A stretch of 35,889 nucleotides of DNA from positions 1 to 35,889 of the forward strand of contig ONGG01000032.1 in the NCBI GenBank assembly GCA_900317305.1, in the 5' to 3' direction. A program made the translations under genes and the position numbers. Shown here in pieces: positions 1-9,159 of this stretch; positions within the stretch are counted from its first letter, which is position 1, and every line of letters begins with the position of its first letter. Source of the stretch: an uncultured Prevotellaceae bacterium (GTDB lineage Bacteria; Bacteroidota; Bacteroidia; Bacteroidales; Bacteroidaceae). The notes under the pieces were generated by a model. That model ran no database searches. It was given only the letters and a program-made list of their open reading frames with translations, and was not told where the DNA came from.

Positions 1-88
1 GCGCCTTGATTCTTTGAGCAAGAGGTCCAATTCGGGGCAATTTGTTACATTTTTATCTCGACTGGCTTATAAATCCCCAATTTTTATC

Positions 89-96
89 TAAATTTG
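89..96 (+). promoter_or_regulatory. Probable -7 promoter element of the GH2 gene
   Basis: TAAATTTG matches the Bacteroidetes -7 consensus TAnnTTTG and lies 32 bases before the chosen start codon at 129. No clear TTTG is seen 19-21 bases further upstream, so the -33 element is weak or absent. Confidence 0.5.
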
Positions 97-128
97 CAAT
101 ACTTTCATCATTTTGCCTTTCTCATGTC

Positions 129-2852
129 ATGAAAAGAAACCTATACCTTACCTGTGCCCTATGGCTCTGCCTTGGTGCCATCCACACCCTCTCGGCACAG
201 AACACCATCAACCTGCAGGGAGAGTGGCGCTTCGCCATCGACCGCACCACCGAAGGCATCATGCCACGGCAATATGCCGAGACCATCACGCTGCCCGGCT
301 CGATGCTCACCAACGGGAAGGGCGACCCTGTGAGCATCAACACCCAATGGGTGGGGTCGCTCTACGACTCCTCCTACTTCCATAACCCCAAGATGGAACC
401 CTACCGGAGACCCGGCAACACGAAATTCCCGTTCTTCCTCACACCTGCCCGCCACTATGTGGGCAATGCCTGGTATCAACGCACCACGGTGATACCCAAG
501 GCATGGCGCCACCGGCGCGTGACGCTCTATCTCGAACGCCCCCATATCGAGACTACCGTCTATGTGAATGGCAAGGAGATAGGGCACCAGATGTCGCTCA
601 GCGTACCCCACCAATACGACATCACCGATGCCGTGAGATTCGGGAAGAAAAACACCATCACCATCAAGGTGTATAATGGTATTGAGAACGTGTGCGTAGG
701 CCAAGACTCACACAGCGTGACCGACCAGACCCAAGGCGACTGGAACGGTATCGCCGGACGTATCGAACTGCGCTCGGCTCCCATCATCCACCGCCTGCGC
801 GTATCCACCGACATCCACGAAGGCACCGCACGCATCCTGCTCAACGACACGACCTACAACATCCGCCTGGCACAGCCGTTGAGGCTATGGAGCGAGTCGT
901 CGCCCTATCTCTACACCGAGCACCTGCCCTACCGCGGCGACACCATCGTAGTGACCTTCGGTGTGCGCGAAATCGCCACACACGGAAACCAGCTGATGCT
1001 CAACGGCAGGGAGATCAAGCTGAGGGGAACGGTAGAGAACTGCTGCTTCCCCGAGACAGGATACCCACCCACCGACGTGGCAGCGTGGCTGCAGGTGCTG
1101 GGAAAATGCAAGGAATACGGAATCAACCACGTGCGCTTCCATAGCTTCTGTCCACCCGACGCAGCCTTCCAGGCAGCCGACCAACTGGGCATCTACCTGC
1201 AGCCCGAAGGTCCGTCGTGGCCCAACCATGGGGTGCGGCTCCGTCGGGGTATGGCCATCGACCAATACCTGACCGACGAGTGCAAGCGCATCGTCGACAC
1301 CTATGGGCACCATCCCTCGTTCGTCATGCTCGCCGCAGGCAACGAGCCAGCCGGCGACTGGGTGGCATGGGGCAAGGACTTCGTGGCCGAGATGCGGCGC
1401 TATGACCCCTCACGACTCTATTGCACGGCAAGCGTGGGCGGCGGCTGGGCCTGGGACGAGGGGTCGGACTATCACGTGAAAGGTGGTGCCCGTGGACTGG
1501 AATGGGACCGCAGCGCTCCACAGAGCACCGACAACTTCGACGAGGGCATCCGACAGCCACGCAACTTCAAGCCCACCGACCAGAAACCCGTCAACACTGA
1601 GCCTTGTCTCAGCCATGAACTGGGACAGTGGTGCGCCTTCCCCGACCTCACGGAGACCGTCCAATATACCGGTGCCTACAAAGCCGCCAACTTCGAAATC
1701 TTCGCCGACCTGCTCAACGACAACGGAATGGGCAGTCAGGCACGGAAATTCCTCATGGCCAGTGGACGCTTGCAGACCCTGGCCTACAAATTCGACATCG
1801 AGCGCAACCTGCGCACCCATAACTATGCCGGATTCCAGATGCTCAGCCTGAACGACTATAGCGGACAGGGCACCGCCCTCGTGGGCGTGCTCAACGTACA
1901 CTGGCGCGAGAAAGGCTACTGCACAGCCGACGACTGGCGGGAGTTCTGCTCACCCACCGTGCCCCTGGCGCTCTGGCCACGGTTTGTCTACACCACTGCC
2001 GACACCATCCGTATCGGCACCGACCTCTACGACACCACCGAATCGCCTGCCAGCACCCTCTCTTACACCCTCTCTGATGGACGACATACACTGAAGGAAG
2101 GACGCTGCCAGGTGGGTGACACCATCACCTATATCCCCACAGGTTTCAGTCAGCCCACCCGCCTCACCCTGCGCCTGAATGCAGGTGGCGGCAGCAACCA
2201 TTATGAGTGCTGGGTATATCCCGAGGTGCCCGACCTCGCCCCTGGCGACATTCTCATCACCGACACCCTCGACGAACGTGCCCTCACCACCCTGCGCAGC
2301 GGTGGCAAGGTGCTCATCTGTGCCGGGGGGAAGATTCGCTATGGCAACGACGTGCGTCATTCCTTCCTGCCCGTGTTCTGGAACACCAGTTGGTTTAAGA
2401 TGCGTCCACCACACACCACCGGGGCATATATCCAGAAAGAACATCCCGTGTTTGCCGACTTTCCCACCGACGACTGGCAGAACCTGAACTGGTGGGAACT
2501 CACCAACCGCACACAGGTGATGAACCTTGCACTATGGCCCACCGACTACCAGCCCATCGTGCAACCCATCGACACTTGGCATATCTCCCGCAAACTGGGT
2601 ATGATGGCCGAGGCCAACGTCGGTGGCGGCCGATTGCTCATCACCACCCTCGACCTGCAGACCGACCTCGCACACCGGCCTGTGGCACGACAACTGCGCT
2701 ACTCGGTGCTGCGCTATATGCAGTCGGAACGATTCCGCCCCACCATCACCATCCCGCGCGAAGTCATCACCCACCTCTTCGAGCACGAGGCACCTAAAGT
2801 CGACATGTTCACCAACGACTCGCCCGACGAGCTGAAACCCAAACTGAAATAA
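129..2852 (+). CDS. Secreted glycoside hydrolase family 2 protein
   Basis: A 907-residue exo-glycosidase of the GH2 type, probably periplasmic. The frame is open from 42, but the ATG at 129 gives a classical signal peptide (MKRNLYLTCALWLCLGAIHT, cleavage after LSA) and lies just past a -7 element, so I start there. The order is sugar-binding jelly roll (about 25-215), a short immunoglobulin-like domain, a TIM barrel (about 290-620) and a C-terminal beta region of about 270 residues. The motif AAGNEP carries the expected acid/base Glu, and SHELGQW the probable nucleophile Glu. GH2 covers beta-galactosidase, beta-mannosidase, arabinopyranosidase and others, and I cannot assign the substrate. 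The TlpA-like gene follows after 26 bases, so the two are probably cotranscribed. Family call firm, specificity unknown. Confidence 0.85.
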   Translation: MKRNLYLTCALWLCLGAIHTLSAQNTINLQGEWRFAIDRTTEGIMPRQYAETITLPGSMLTNGKGDPVSINTQWVGSLYDSSYFHNPKMEPYRRPGNTKFPFFLTPARHYVGNAWYQRTTVIPKAWRHRRVTLYLERPHIETTVYVNGKEIGHQMSLSVPHQYDITDAVRFGKKNTITIKVYNGIENVCVGQDSHSVTDQTQGDWNGIAGRIELRSAPIIHRLRVSTDIHEGTARILLNDTTYNIRLAQPLRLWSESSPYLYTEHLPYRGDTIVVTFGVREIATHGNQLMLNGREIKLRGTVENCCFPETGYPPTDVAAWLQVLGKCKEYGINHVRFHSFCPPDAAFQAADQLGIYLQPEGPSWPNHGVRLRRGMAIDQYLTDECKRIVDTYGHHPSFVMLAAGNEPAGDWVAWGKDFVAEMRRYDPSRLYCTASVGGGWAWDEGSDYHVKGGARGLEWDRSAPQSTDNFDEGIRQPRNFKPTDQKPVNTEPCLSHELGQWCAFPDLTETVQYTGAYKAANFEIFADLLNDNGMGSQARKFLMASGRLQTLAYKFDIERNLRTHNYAGFQMLSLNDYSGQGTALVGVLNVHWREKGYCTADDWREFCSPTVPLALWPRFVYTTADTIRIGTDLYDTTESPASTLSYTLSDGRHTLKEGRCQVGDTITYIPTGFSQPTRLTLRLNAGGGSNHYECWVYPEVPDLAPGDILITDTLDERALTTLRSGGKVLICAGGKIRYGNDVRHSFLPVFWNTSWFKMRPPHTTGAYIQKEHPVFADFPTDDWQNLNWWELTNRTQVMNLALWPTDYQPIVQPIDTWHISRKLGMMAEANVGGGRLLITTLDLQTDLAHRPVARQLRYSVLRYMQSERFRPTITIPREVITHLFEHEAPKVDMFTNDSPDELKPKLK

Positions 2853-2878
2853 AACCAATCGCATAACACCATTTTTTT

Positions 2879-3910
2879 ATGAAGACTTCATCACTATTCG
2901 CCCTCGTCATGGCCGCCTTTCTCCTCATGGCATGTCACGACAAACCTGCCACCATCAGCCAAATGCTGGTGCGGGGCGATATGACTAATGTGGGTGACAC
3001 CCTTGTGGCCCTGACTTTGGAAAACCAAAACAACCCCGAGGAAATCATTGTGAGCAATGGCAAATTCGAGCACAGCCTCAACGTCTCCTCGCCCACACCG
3101 ATGCTCCTCGTGGCGCCTGCCGTGCTTCGCGAGCAGCCCGGACCCGTCATCCAGATTATCGCCATGCCCGGCGACACCCTTGTGCTCACGGGCGATGCCA
3201 TGGGCGACCACAACATGGGTGGCTCTACATTCTACAAACAATACGACGAAGTGGCAAAGGCCCTCAAAGGCACCAACGACCCCGACACGCTCCAACAACG
3301 GAGTCTCGACTTCATCAAGGCACATCCCGACTACGAGGCCTGCGTCGAGATGATTGGCGTGCTGAGCAGCATCGCTCCGGAAAAGATGAAAGAAGCCATC
3401 GACCTGCTATCGCCCAAAGTGAAAAACGGACGCCTAAGCAAACTGCTCAACGAAATCAAGGGCGCTGCCCAGGCCAGCGAACAACCCGAAGGCACGCTGA
3501 CCAATGGCACAGAGGCTCCCGACTTCACCCTTACCGACATCAATGGTGGCCAACAAAGTCTGAAGGCCTTGCGTGGCAAGGTGGTGGTCATCGACTTCTG
3601 GGGCTCATGGTGCGGATGGTGCATCAAGGGGTTCCCCAAGATGAAGGAATACTACGAGAAATACAAGGAGAAGATGGAAATTCTGGGCGTGGACTGCAAC
3701 GACACCCAACAGGCATGGCGCAAGGCCGTGGCAGAGAACTCATTGCCCTGGCTGCACGTTTACTGTCCGAAAGAGAGCCAACTGCTCAGCCAGTACCAGA
3801 TACAAGGATTCCCCACCAAGGTCATCGTCTCGGCCGAGGGTAAGATCATCCGTACCGTCATTGGCGAGGACCCGAAGTTCTACAGTTTCCTCGACGAACT
3901 GTTCAAGTAA
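2879..3910 (+). CDS. TlpA-like thioredoxin-fold lipoprotein (DUF4369 type)
   Basis: A 343-residue periplasm-facing thiol-disulfide oxidoreductase. The N-terminus is a lipoprotein signal, with lipobox LMAC and Cys19 as the lipidated residue. Residues about 25-130 look like the DUF4369 beta domain common before Bacteroidetes TlpA/ResA proteins. Residues about 210-343 form the thioredoxin domain, with active site WCGWC (Cys245, Cys248) after VVVIDFWGS, and the cis-proline segment GFPTKV. The family usually reduces disulfides in exported proteins or in cytochrome c maturation. There are no cytochrome genes nearby, so the client is unknown. It lies 26 bases after the GH2 gene and probably shares its transcript. 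Confidence 0.88.
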   Translation: MKTSSLFALVMAAFLLMACHDKPATISQMLVRGDMTNVGDTLVALTLENQNNPEEIIVSNGKFEHSLNVSSPTPMLLVAPAVLREQPGPVIQIIAMPGDTLVLTGDAMGDHNMGGSTFYKQYDEVAKALKGTNDPDTLQQRSLDFIKAHPDYEACVEMIGVLSSIAPEKMKEAIDLLSPKVKNGRLSKLLNEIKGAAQASEQPEGTLTNGTEAPDFTLTDINGGQQSLKALRGKVVVIDFWGSWCGWCIKGFPKMKEYYEKYKEKMEILGVDCNDTQQAWRKAVAENSLPWLHVYCPKESQLLSQYQIQGFPTKVIVSAEGKIIRTVIGEDPKFYSFLDELFK

Positions 3911-3959
3911 CAGATAGAAATGCCTTGTTTTTGGACAGGAAAAACGTGTCTTTCGCCCG

Positions 3960-4063
3960 TTTGTCCGATATTTGTTTGACCGTCTGATGCGCTTTCATTG
4001 TTTTTGAGAAAAAAATTTGGAAAGAGTTGAAACCCATGCTATCTTTGCAATGTCAGAAGACAA
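3960..4063 (+). promoter_or_regulatory. Promoter module of the PepSY-like gene, with paired GTCYGAT boxes
   Basis: The core promoter is TTTG (4016-4019), 20 bases, TATCTTTG (4040-4047), an exact match to the Bacteroidetes consensus. Upstream lie two direct repeats, GTCCGAT (3963-3969) and GTCTGAT (3982-3988), 19 bases apart, as expected for two regulator subunits on one face of the helix. The whole stretch is clearly homologous to the minus-strand promoter at 31068-31172, including the start region TATCTTTGCAATGTCA. A response regulator binding the GTCYGAT boxes is my inference. Confidence 0.7.
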
Positions 4064-4101
4064 AAAATAAAACATCATAATAACTTAAAAAACGATACAA
4101 C

Positions 4102-4542
4102 ATGAAAAATATTAAATTCTTTGCAGTAGCACTGATGTGCATGATGGTTTCCTCAGTATGTAACGCTGACGACAGAATGGTCCCAGTTAGCCAACTCCCA
4201 GCAGCAGCGAAGACCTTCGTTCAGCAGAACTTCAAAGGCAAGAGCATTGTCTATGTGGAGTTCGACCGTGAATTCAACGGAGGAAAATATGAGGTGACAC
4301 TTAACGATGGTACACAAATCGACTGCGACAAGAAAGGTGTTTGGGACAAGATTGACTGCGAGGCAGGTGCGGTTCCTGCAGCCCTCATTCCCGGAACCAT
4401 CGCCAACTATGTGAAGACCAACTTCGCCGGCGCGAAGGTGACGAAGATCGACAAGGAGCGTTTTGGTTACGAAATCGAACTGTCGAACGGTCTGGAACTG
4501 AAGTTCAACAAGGCAGGTCAACTCCTCAGTATGGACGACTAA
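4102..4542 (+). CDS. Secreted PepSY-like domain protein
   Basis: A 146-residue exported protein. The signal peptide (MKNIKFFAVALMCMMVSSVC, cleavage near NADD) is followed by two repeats of a PepSY-like beta-lactamase-inhibitor fold (PF11396 type). The first is about residues 30-85 (VPVSQLPAAAKTFVQQNFKG to the segment with KGVWDKIDCE), and the second about 92-146 (IPGTIANYVKTNFAGAKVTK to QLLSMDD). Such proteins are common small periplasmic proteins in gut Bacteroidetes. No enzymatic role is established, and peptide or protease binding has been suggested. It is monocistronic, with a strong promoter before it and a hairpin terminator after it. Confidence 0.82.
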   Translation: MKNIKFFAVALMCMMVSSVCNADDRMVPVSQLPAAAKTFVQQNFKGKSIVYVEFDREFNGGKYEVTLNDGTQIDCDKKGVWDKIDCEAGAVPAALIPGTIANYVKTNFAGAKVTKIDKERFGYEIELSNGLELKFNKAGQLLSMDD

Positions 4543-4570
4543 GAATAATCCCACATCATATCATCTCAAG

Positions 4571-4596
4571 GCGGAGGCACAAGCCCCCGCTTTTTT
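4571..4596 (+). terminator. Rho-independent terminator of the PepSY-like gene
   Basis: GCGGAGGC pairs with GCCCCCGC (seven of eight pairs) around an ACAA loop, followed by six T residues. It lies 28 bases after the stop codon. Confidence 0.85.
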
Positions 4597-4673
4597 GTGG
4601 CTATATACCTCTCTTCCACCTAACCGAAGTTTCGCATTCGCTCAGTGTCTTGTTGTTCAGGATGGAAATAAAA

Positions 4674-4704
4674 ACCACCCAGCCTTTATATCAGACTGGG
4701 TGGT
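4674..4704 (-). terminator. Terminator of the 53-residue small ORF
   Basis: ACCACCCAG and CTGGGTGGT form a perfect 9-bp stem with a 13-base loop. Read on the minus strand, the stem is followed by TTTTATTTCC; on the plus strand it is followed by GAAGAATC. It therefore fits a terminator for minus-strand transcription arriving from about 5020. Confidence 0.65.
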
Positions 4705-4780
4705 GAAGAATCAAACGAATAAAGATAGGTATTATAATTGTCTTTTTTGTTTGTAGTTGTTGACCTTTGCCGCTCGGCTC

Positions 4781-4942
4781 TTATTTCATTGCCTGGGTGC
4801 ACTGTGGGTAAACCGGACTGATGAACATGAGGAACTTCACCATGCTGGCAAGACCTTTCTTTGCGGCATTCATCACTTTCACTACTGTTGCGCTGCTCTC
4901 ATACTGGGCAACTGTCATTGGGGTTGCATTCATTGTCTTCAT
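4781..4942 (-). CDS. Uncharacterised 53-residue small protein
   Basis: The minus strand reads ATG at 4942 to TAA at 4781. The protein begins MKTMNATPMTVAQYESSATV, continues with a basic segment (MNAAKKGLAS) and a hydrophobic stretch (MVKFLMFISPVY), and ends CTQAMK. It has a matching promoter (5026-5055), an A-rich leader of about 77 bases with few purines of Shine-Dalgarno type, as is usual in Bacteroidetes, and a terminator 76 bases after the stop. I do not recognise the family. It has no signal peptide of standard form; the hydrophobic part could be a membrane-associated amphipathic helix. The plus strand is also open here, but that frame has no promoter or terminator. The function is unknown and the existence of the gene is inferred from signals and frame. 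Confidence 0.6.
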   Translation of the reverse strand: MKTMNATPMTVAQYESSATVVKVMNAAKKGLASMVKFLMFISPVYPQCTQAMK

Positions 4943-5025
4943 AATCGTATATTTTTTGTTTTTTAATTTCTTGTTGTTTTGTTGTTTTCACTCCGACAGG
5001 CGGGCTGTCTTTGTTGTTTCTGATA

Positions 5026-5055
5026 CAAAGATATAGCGGTTTTCATCCCCTGCAA
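5026..5055 (-). promoter_or_regulatory. Promoter of the 53-residue small ORF
   Basis: On the minus strand: TTG (5055-5053), 19 bases, TATCTTTG (5033-5026). The stretch from here to the ettA promoter (5056-5276) holds nothing else that I recognise. Confidence 0.65.
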
Positions 5056-5276
5056 TCGTTTTCCGCGAATTCTTGCCAAAGAGCATAAGACACAACACCG
5101 AATATGCGACAAATAGCACAAATCGATGAAAATTCTGTCGCAAAACCATAAAAAATGATTCGAAAAGTGTGATTTTTGACAATCAACGGCATTCCGCTGA
5201 TACTTTTCTTTTTTTGGAAGTAGTAAGCCATGTGCCGCGGTATATGTAGAAGAGCACAACAAAAAAGGGAATTTGT

Positions 5277-5307
5277 TTTGTGATGCCGATGTTTTTTACT
5301 ATTTTTG
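5277..5307 (+). promoter_or_regulatory. Promoter of ettA
   Basis: TTTG (5277-5280), 19 bases, TATTTTTG (5300-5307), a full consensus match. Transcription should start near 5313, leaving a leader of only about 13 bases before the ATG at 5326. A TTG start at 5305 in the same frame lies inside the -7 element and is therefore not the real start. Confidence 0.8.
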
Positions 5308-5325
5308 AGCAAAAATAAAAATACT

Positions 5326-7023
<1,698 letters not shown>

Positions 7024-7050
7024 CACACAGCACCAAGCAGGTGGCCAAAA

Positions 7051-7956
7051 CTATCTTCTCACTTTCTTTTGATTGTCGCTGATGACGACACCCCGTGTCT
7101 GTGGGGTGGCAGGAGTACCCGATAGCGTGTACTCGCGGTCATCACGCTCCATATTGGCCAATGGGGCTGTGGCATGGTCGTCGGGAAGTCCTTTCAACCG
7201 ACGGAATTCGGCTTGGGCCTTGGCCATCTGAATACGAAACGCCTCGCTGGTATGCAACAAAGCATAGGCAGCGGAGGCTGCCAGGCGGCCGGCATCCACA
7301 TCGCTCTGCCAGTGGACACCCGCAATCAGACGGCTATCGCCATACATCAGTCCGCGTGCCAGCAGCGTATCGGCTGCCTCGGGATTAATCTCAACCATCA
7401 ACAGGGCAGCCCCCCACCCACGGATGGCATGTCCCGAGGGATACGAGCCGTTTAATGCGAGTAAGGACTCATCTTCGGGAACAAGCGTGGGTTCATGCAA
7501 ACGCTCAAAAGGTCGCTTGCGCATATAGAATTCCTTGGGGAGTATGCAAATCAAGTCGATAGTGTTGAGTCCCCGCTCCAGAAGATTGTATATCTCGGGA
7601 GTACCCTCTTTGGATATGGGAAGGCCGAAAGGCACGCTGAAAGCCTCGCCCACCCCTTCGATGCTGAAATCGGCATCGCCGACGGCAATTTGGGCACGTT
7701 CGGAATCAAGGCGCTGGGTCTTTCCCCAGAAATAGCGCATCAAGTCGTGGGCGAAAGCCTCACTAATGGTATCGGGAGGTGCGGGCAACCATTTCAGCAG
7801 GTCGGATAGCTGACTGACATCAAGATAAAAGTCTGAATCGATGTCGGCATGTCTGGCATCGGCCAGAACAACGTTCTGTGCACCCGACTTCATGGGCGAA
7901 GCCCACACTAAGGCGAAAAGAAGGAAAGGAAGTATCCAAAGGGTCTTATTTCTCAT
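7051..7956 (-). CDS. Secreted PAP2-family acid phosphatase
   Basis: A 301-residue periplasmic phosphatase resembling class A non-specific acid phosphatases (PhoN type). The full PAP2 signature is present: Lys141-x6-Arg148-Pro149, PSGH at 173-176, and Ser208-Arg209-x5-His215-x3-Asp219. The two histidines are the nucleophile and the acid. I chose the ATG at 7956 because it gives a normal signal peptide (MRNKTLWILPFLLFALVWAS). An in-frame ATG at 7980 would add eight residues and leave almost no leader after the promoter. The likely substrate is phosphomonoesters in the periplasm; a lipid phosphatase is less likely, as no multiple membrane helices are seen. Confidence 0.9.
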   Translation of the reverse strand: MRNKTLWILPFLLFALVWASPMKSGAQNVVLADARHADIDSDFYLDVSQLSDLLKWLPAPPDTISEAFAHDLMRYFWGKTQRLDSERAQIAVGDADFSIEGVGEAFSVPFGLPISKEGTPEIYNLLERGLNTIDLICILPKEFYMRKRPFERLHEPTLVPEDESLLALNGSYPSGHAIRGWGAALLMVEINPEAADTLLARGLMYGDSRLIAGVHWQSDVDAGRLAASAAYALLHTSEAFRIQMAKAQAEFRRLKGLPDDHATAPLANMERDDREYTLSGTPATPQTRGVVISDNQKKVRR

Positions 7957-7992
7957 TTTTGAATCAAGTTGGTACGACATCTATATTGTCCG

Positions 7993-8023
7993 CAAAATTA
8001 GTCTCTTTTTAATAATCCACAAA
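7993..8023 (-). promoter_or_regulatory. Promoter of the PAP2 phosphatase gene
   Basis: On the minus strand: TTTG (8023-8020), 19 bases, TAATTTTG (8000-7993), a full consensus match. Confidence 0.8.
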
Positions 8024-8046
8024 GGGTAACATTGCTTTTCTCCGTA

Positions 8047-8254
8047 TTTTGTTTTGTATTCGGCTTTCACCCATTTGCGATTTCATCGCGAATATAGGAG
8101 GCGCCTCAACAAAGCAAAAGCAAAAACCTTGGTTTTTGTTTTGTTTTGTATTCGGCTTTCACCCATTTGCGATTTCATCGCGAATATAGGAGGCGCCTCA
8201 ACAAAGCAAAAGCAAAAACTTTGGTATTTGTTTTGTTTTGTATTCGGCTTTCAC
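8047..8254 (+). repeat. Tandem 92-bp repeat, two full copies and a partial third
   Basis: Two near-identical 92-bp units (8047-8138, 8139-8230) and the first 24 bases of a third (8231-8254) run directly into the promoter of the next gene. Each unit starts TTTTGTTTTGTATTCGG, has the hairpin ATTTGCGAT-TTC-ATCGCGAAT (8073-8093 and 8165-8185), and has a GAGGCGCCTC palindrome. The third copy breaks off exactly where the -7 element TATATTTG begins. The same family recurs at 30691-30900 in front of another gene. Short frames open across the units are repeat artefacts rather than genes. Confidence 0.9.
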
Positions 8255-8262
8255 TATATTTG
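8232..8262 (+). promoter_or_regulatory. Promoter formed by the partial third repeat copy
   Basis: TTTG (8232-8235), 19 bases, TATATTTG (8255-8262). The -33 element and spacer lie in the repeat; the -7 element is just beyond its end. In the full copies the position of the -7 element reads CCATTTGC and lacks the TA. Confidence 0.75.
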
Positions 8263-8282
8263 CCGCAACAAAAACCAACATT

Positions 8283-9041
8283 ATGAAAAGAATCCTATTA
8301 ACCACCATCCTGACGATGCTCACACTCGTCGGAATCCAAGCCCAACGTATCGTAGAACGCCATGCCTTCCAAGGCACTCTGAATGGAAAGACCTCCGTTC
8401 GCATAGCTTTTGAGGTGAATAGTGACAACATCGTTGCCGGACACATCTATTACCCCAAGGCCGCACACCCCGCTCCCATCATGGTCGCCGGCTTCAAAAA
8501 TGCTGACGGCAGTTATCATTTGAACGAATACCAAACCGATGGCGAGATTTCGGGATTAATAGACTTGACCATCAGCAAGGGTCGGCTCACCGGCATCTGG
8601 ACCAACCCACGCACTGAGAAAGAGTTGAAATTCACCCAAATGAGCAGCATCGCCTTCCCCAAAGGCTTCGGCGGATTACTCACCCCCGAAGACCCAGGCC
8701 AACTAGGACATTACTATTGTTTCAACCTATACCACACAGGTATGAAAGAACTTATGGGTGGCCATGTCAGCCTGAAAGCCGCAGGTAAGAACAAGGTGCA
8801 TTTCGACATTGGCAATGTGGTCACGGGAAACATTGCCGAGGGCAGTAGTGAAAAGGGCCGCCCCGCCGTGCTCAACGGCAACAAGTTCGTCTACAAAAAC
8901 CTGAATGAGTGCGGATATGGTTTCAGTGCAGCCTTCTTCCCCCGCTTTGTGGTTTTGCGAACCATCACCGACTGGAATACCACAGATTGCTTTGGTGCCC
9001 ACTCCTCCTTCGACGGCATATATATCAAGACCAAGGATTAG
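8283..9041 (+). CDS. Secreted protein of unknown function
   Basis: A 252-residue exported protein with signal peptide MKRILLTTILTMLTLVGIQA, cleaved before QRIVER. The mature part appears all-beta: segments such as FQGTLNGKTSVRIAF, VAGHIYYPK and GLIDLTISKGRLTGIW look like a single-domain sandwich or lipocalin-like barrel. I do not recognise a family and see no catalytic motif. The start at 8283 is preferred over an in-frame upstream TTG (8238), which lies in the repeat and promoter. It stands alone: its own promoter before it and a strong hairpin after it. Confidence 0.75.
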   Translation: MKRILLTTILTMLTLVGIQAQRIVERHAFQGTLNGKTSVRIAFEVNSDNIVAGHIYYPKAAHPAPIMVAGFKNADGSYHLNEYQTDGEISGLIDLTISKGRLTGIWTNPRTEKELKFTQMSSIAFPKGFGGLLTPEDPGQLGHYYCFNLYHTGMKELMGGHVSLKAAGKNKVHFDIGNVVTGNIAEGSSEKGRPAVLNGNKFVYKNLNECGYGFSAAFFPRFVVLRTITDWNTTDCFGAHSSFDGIYIKTKD

Positions 9042-9091
9042 CAAGCATCCGCATCCCCAAAAAGCAGGATATACACCGCACACATACCAAT

Positions 9092-9135
9092 AGAGAAGCC
9101 ATTTCTCCTCAGCATAAGAGGGAAATGGCTTCTCT
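9092..9135. terminator. Bidirectional hairpin between convergent genes
   Basis: AGAGAAGCCATTTC (9092-9105) and GAAATGGCTTCTCT (9122-9135) form a perfect 14-bp stem. An inner CCTC/GAGG stem extends it across a one-base bulge. The T tract on either side is poor, but the position between two stop codons supports a terminator for both genes. Confidence 0.75.
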
Positions 9136-9159
9136 TTGTATCTCGCAAGGAAGACAACC

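Noticed and set aside
4674-4704. Invertible-promoter repeat
   Set aside because: The inverted repeat is close-spaced with only a 13-base loop and a one-sided T tract, so a terminator explains it better.
4821-5036. A 71-codon hydrophobic frame on the plus strand
   Set aside because: It overlaps the minus-strand small gene and that gene's promoter, and has no plus-strand promoter or terminator; its hydrophobicity is a by-product of reading the complement of an A-rich leader.
8047-8254. CRISPR array
   Set aside because: Units are tandem with no unique spacers, only two and a part copies, no cas genes, and a promoter is joined to the end.
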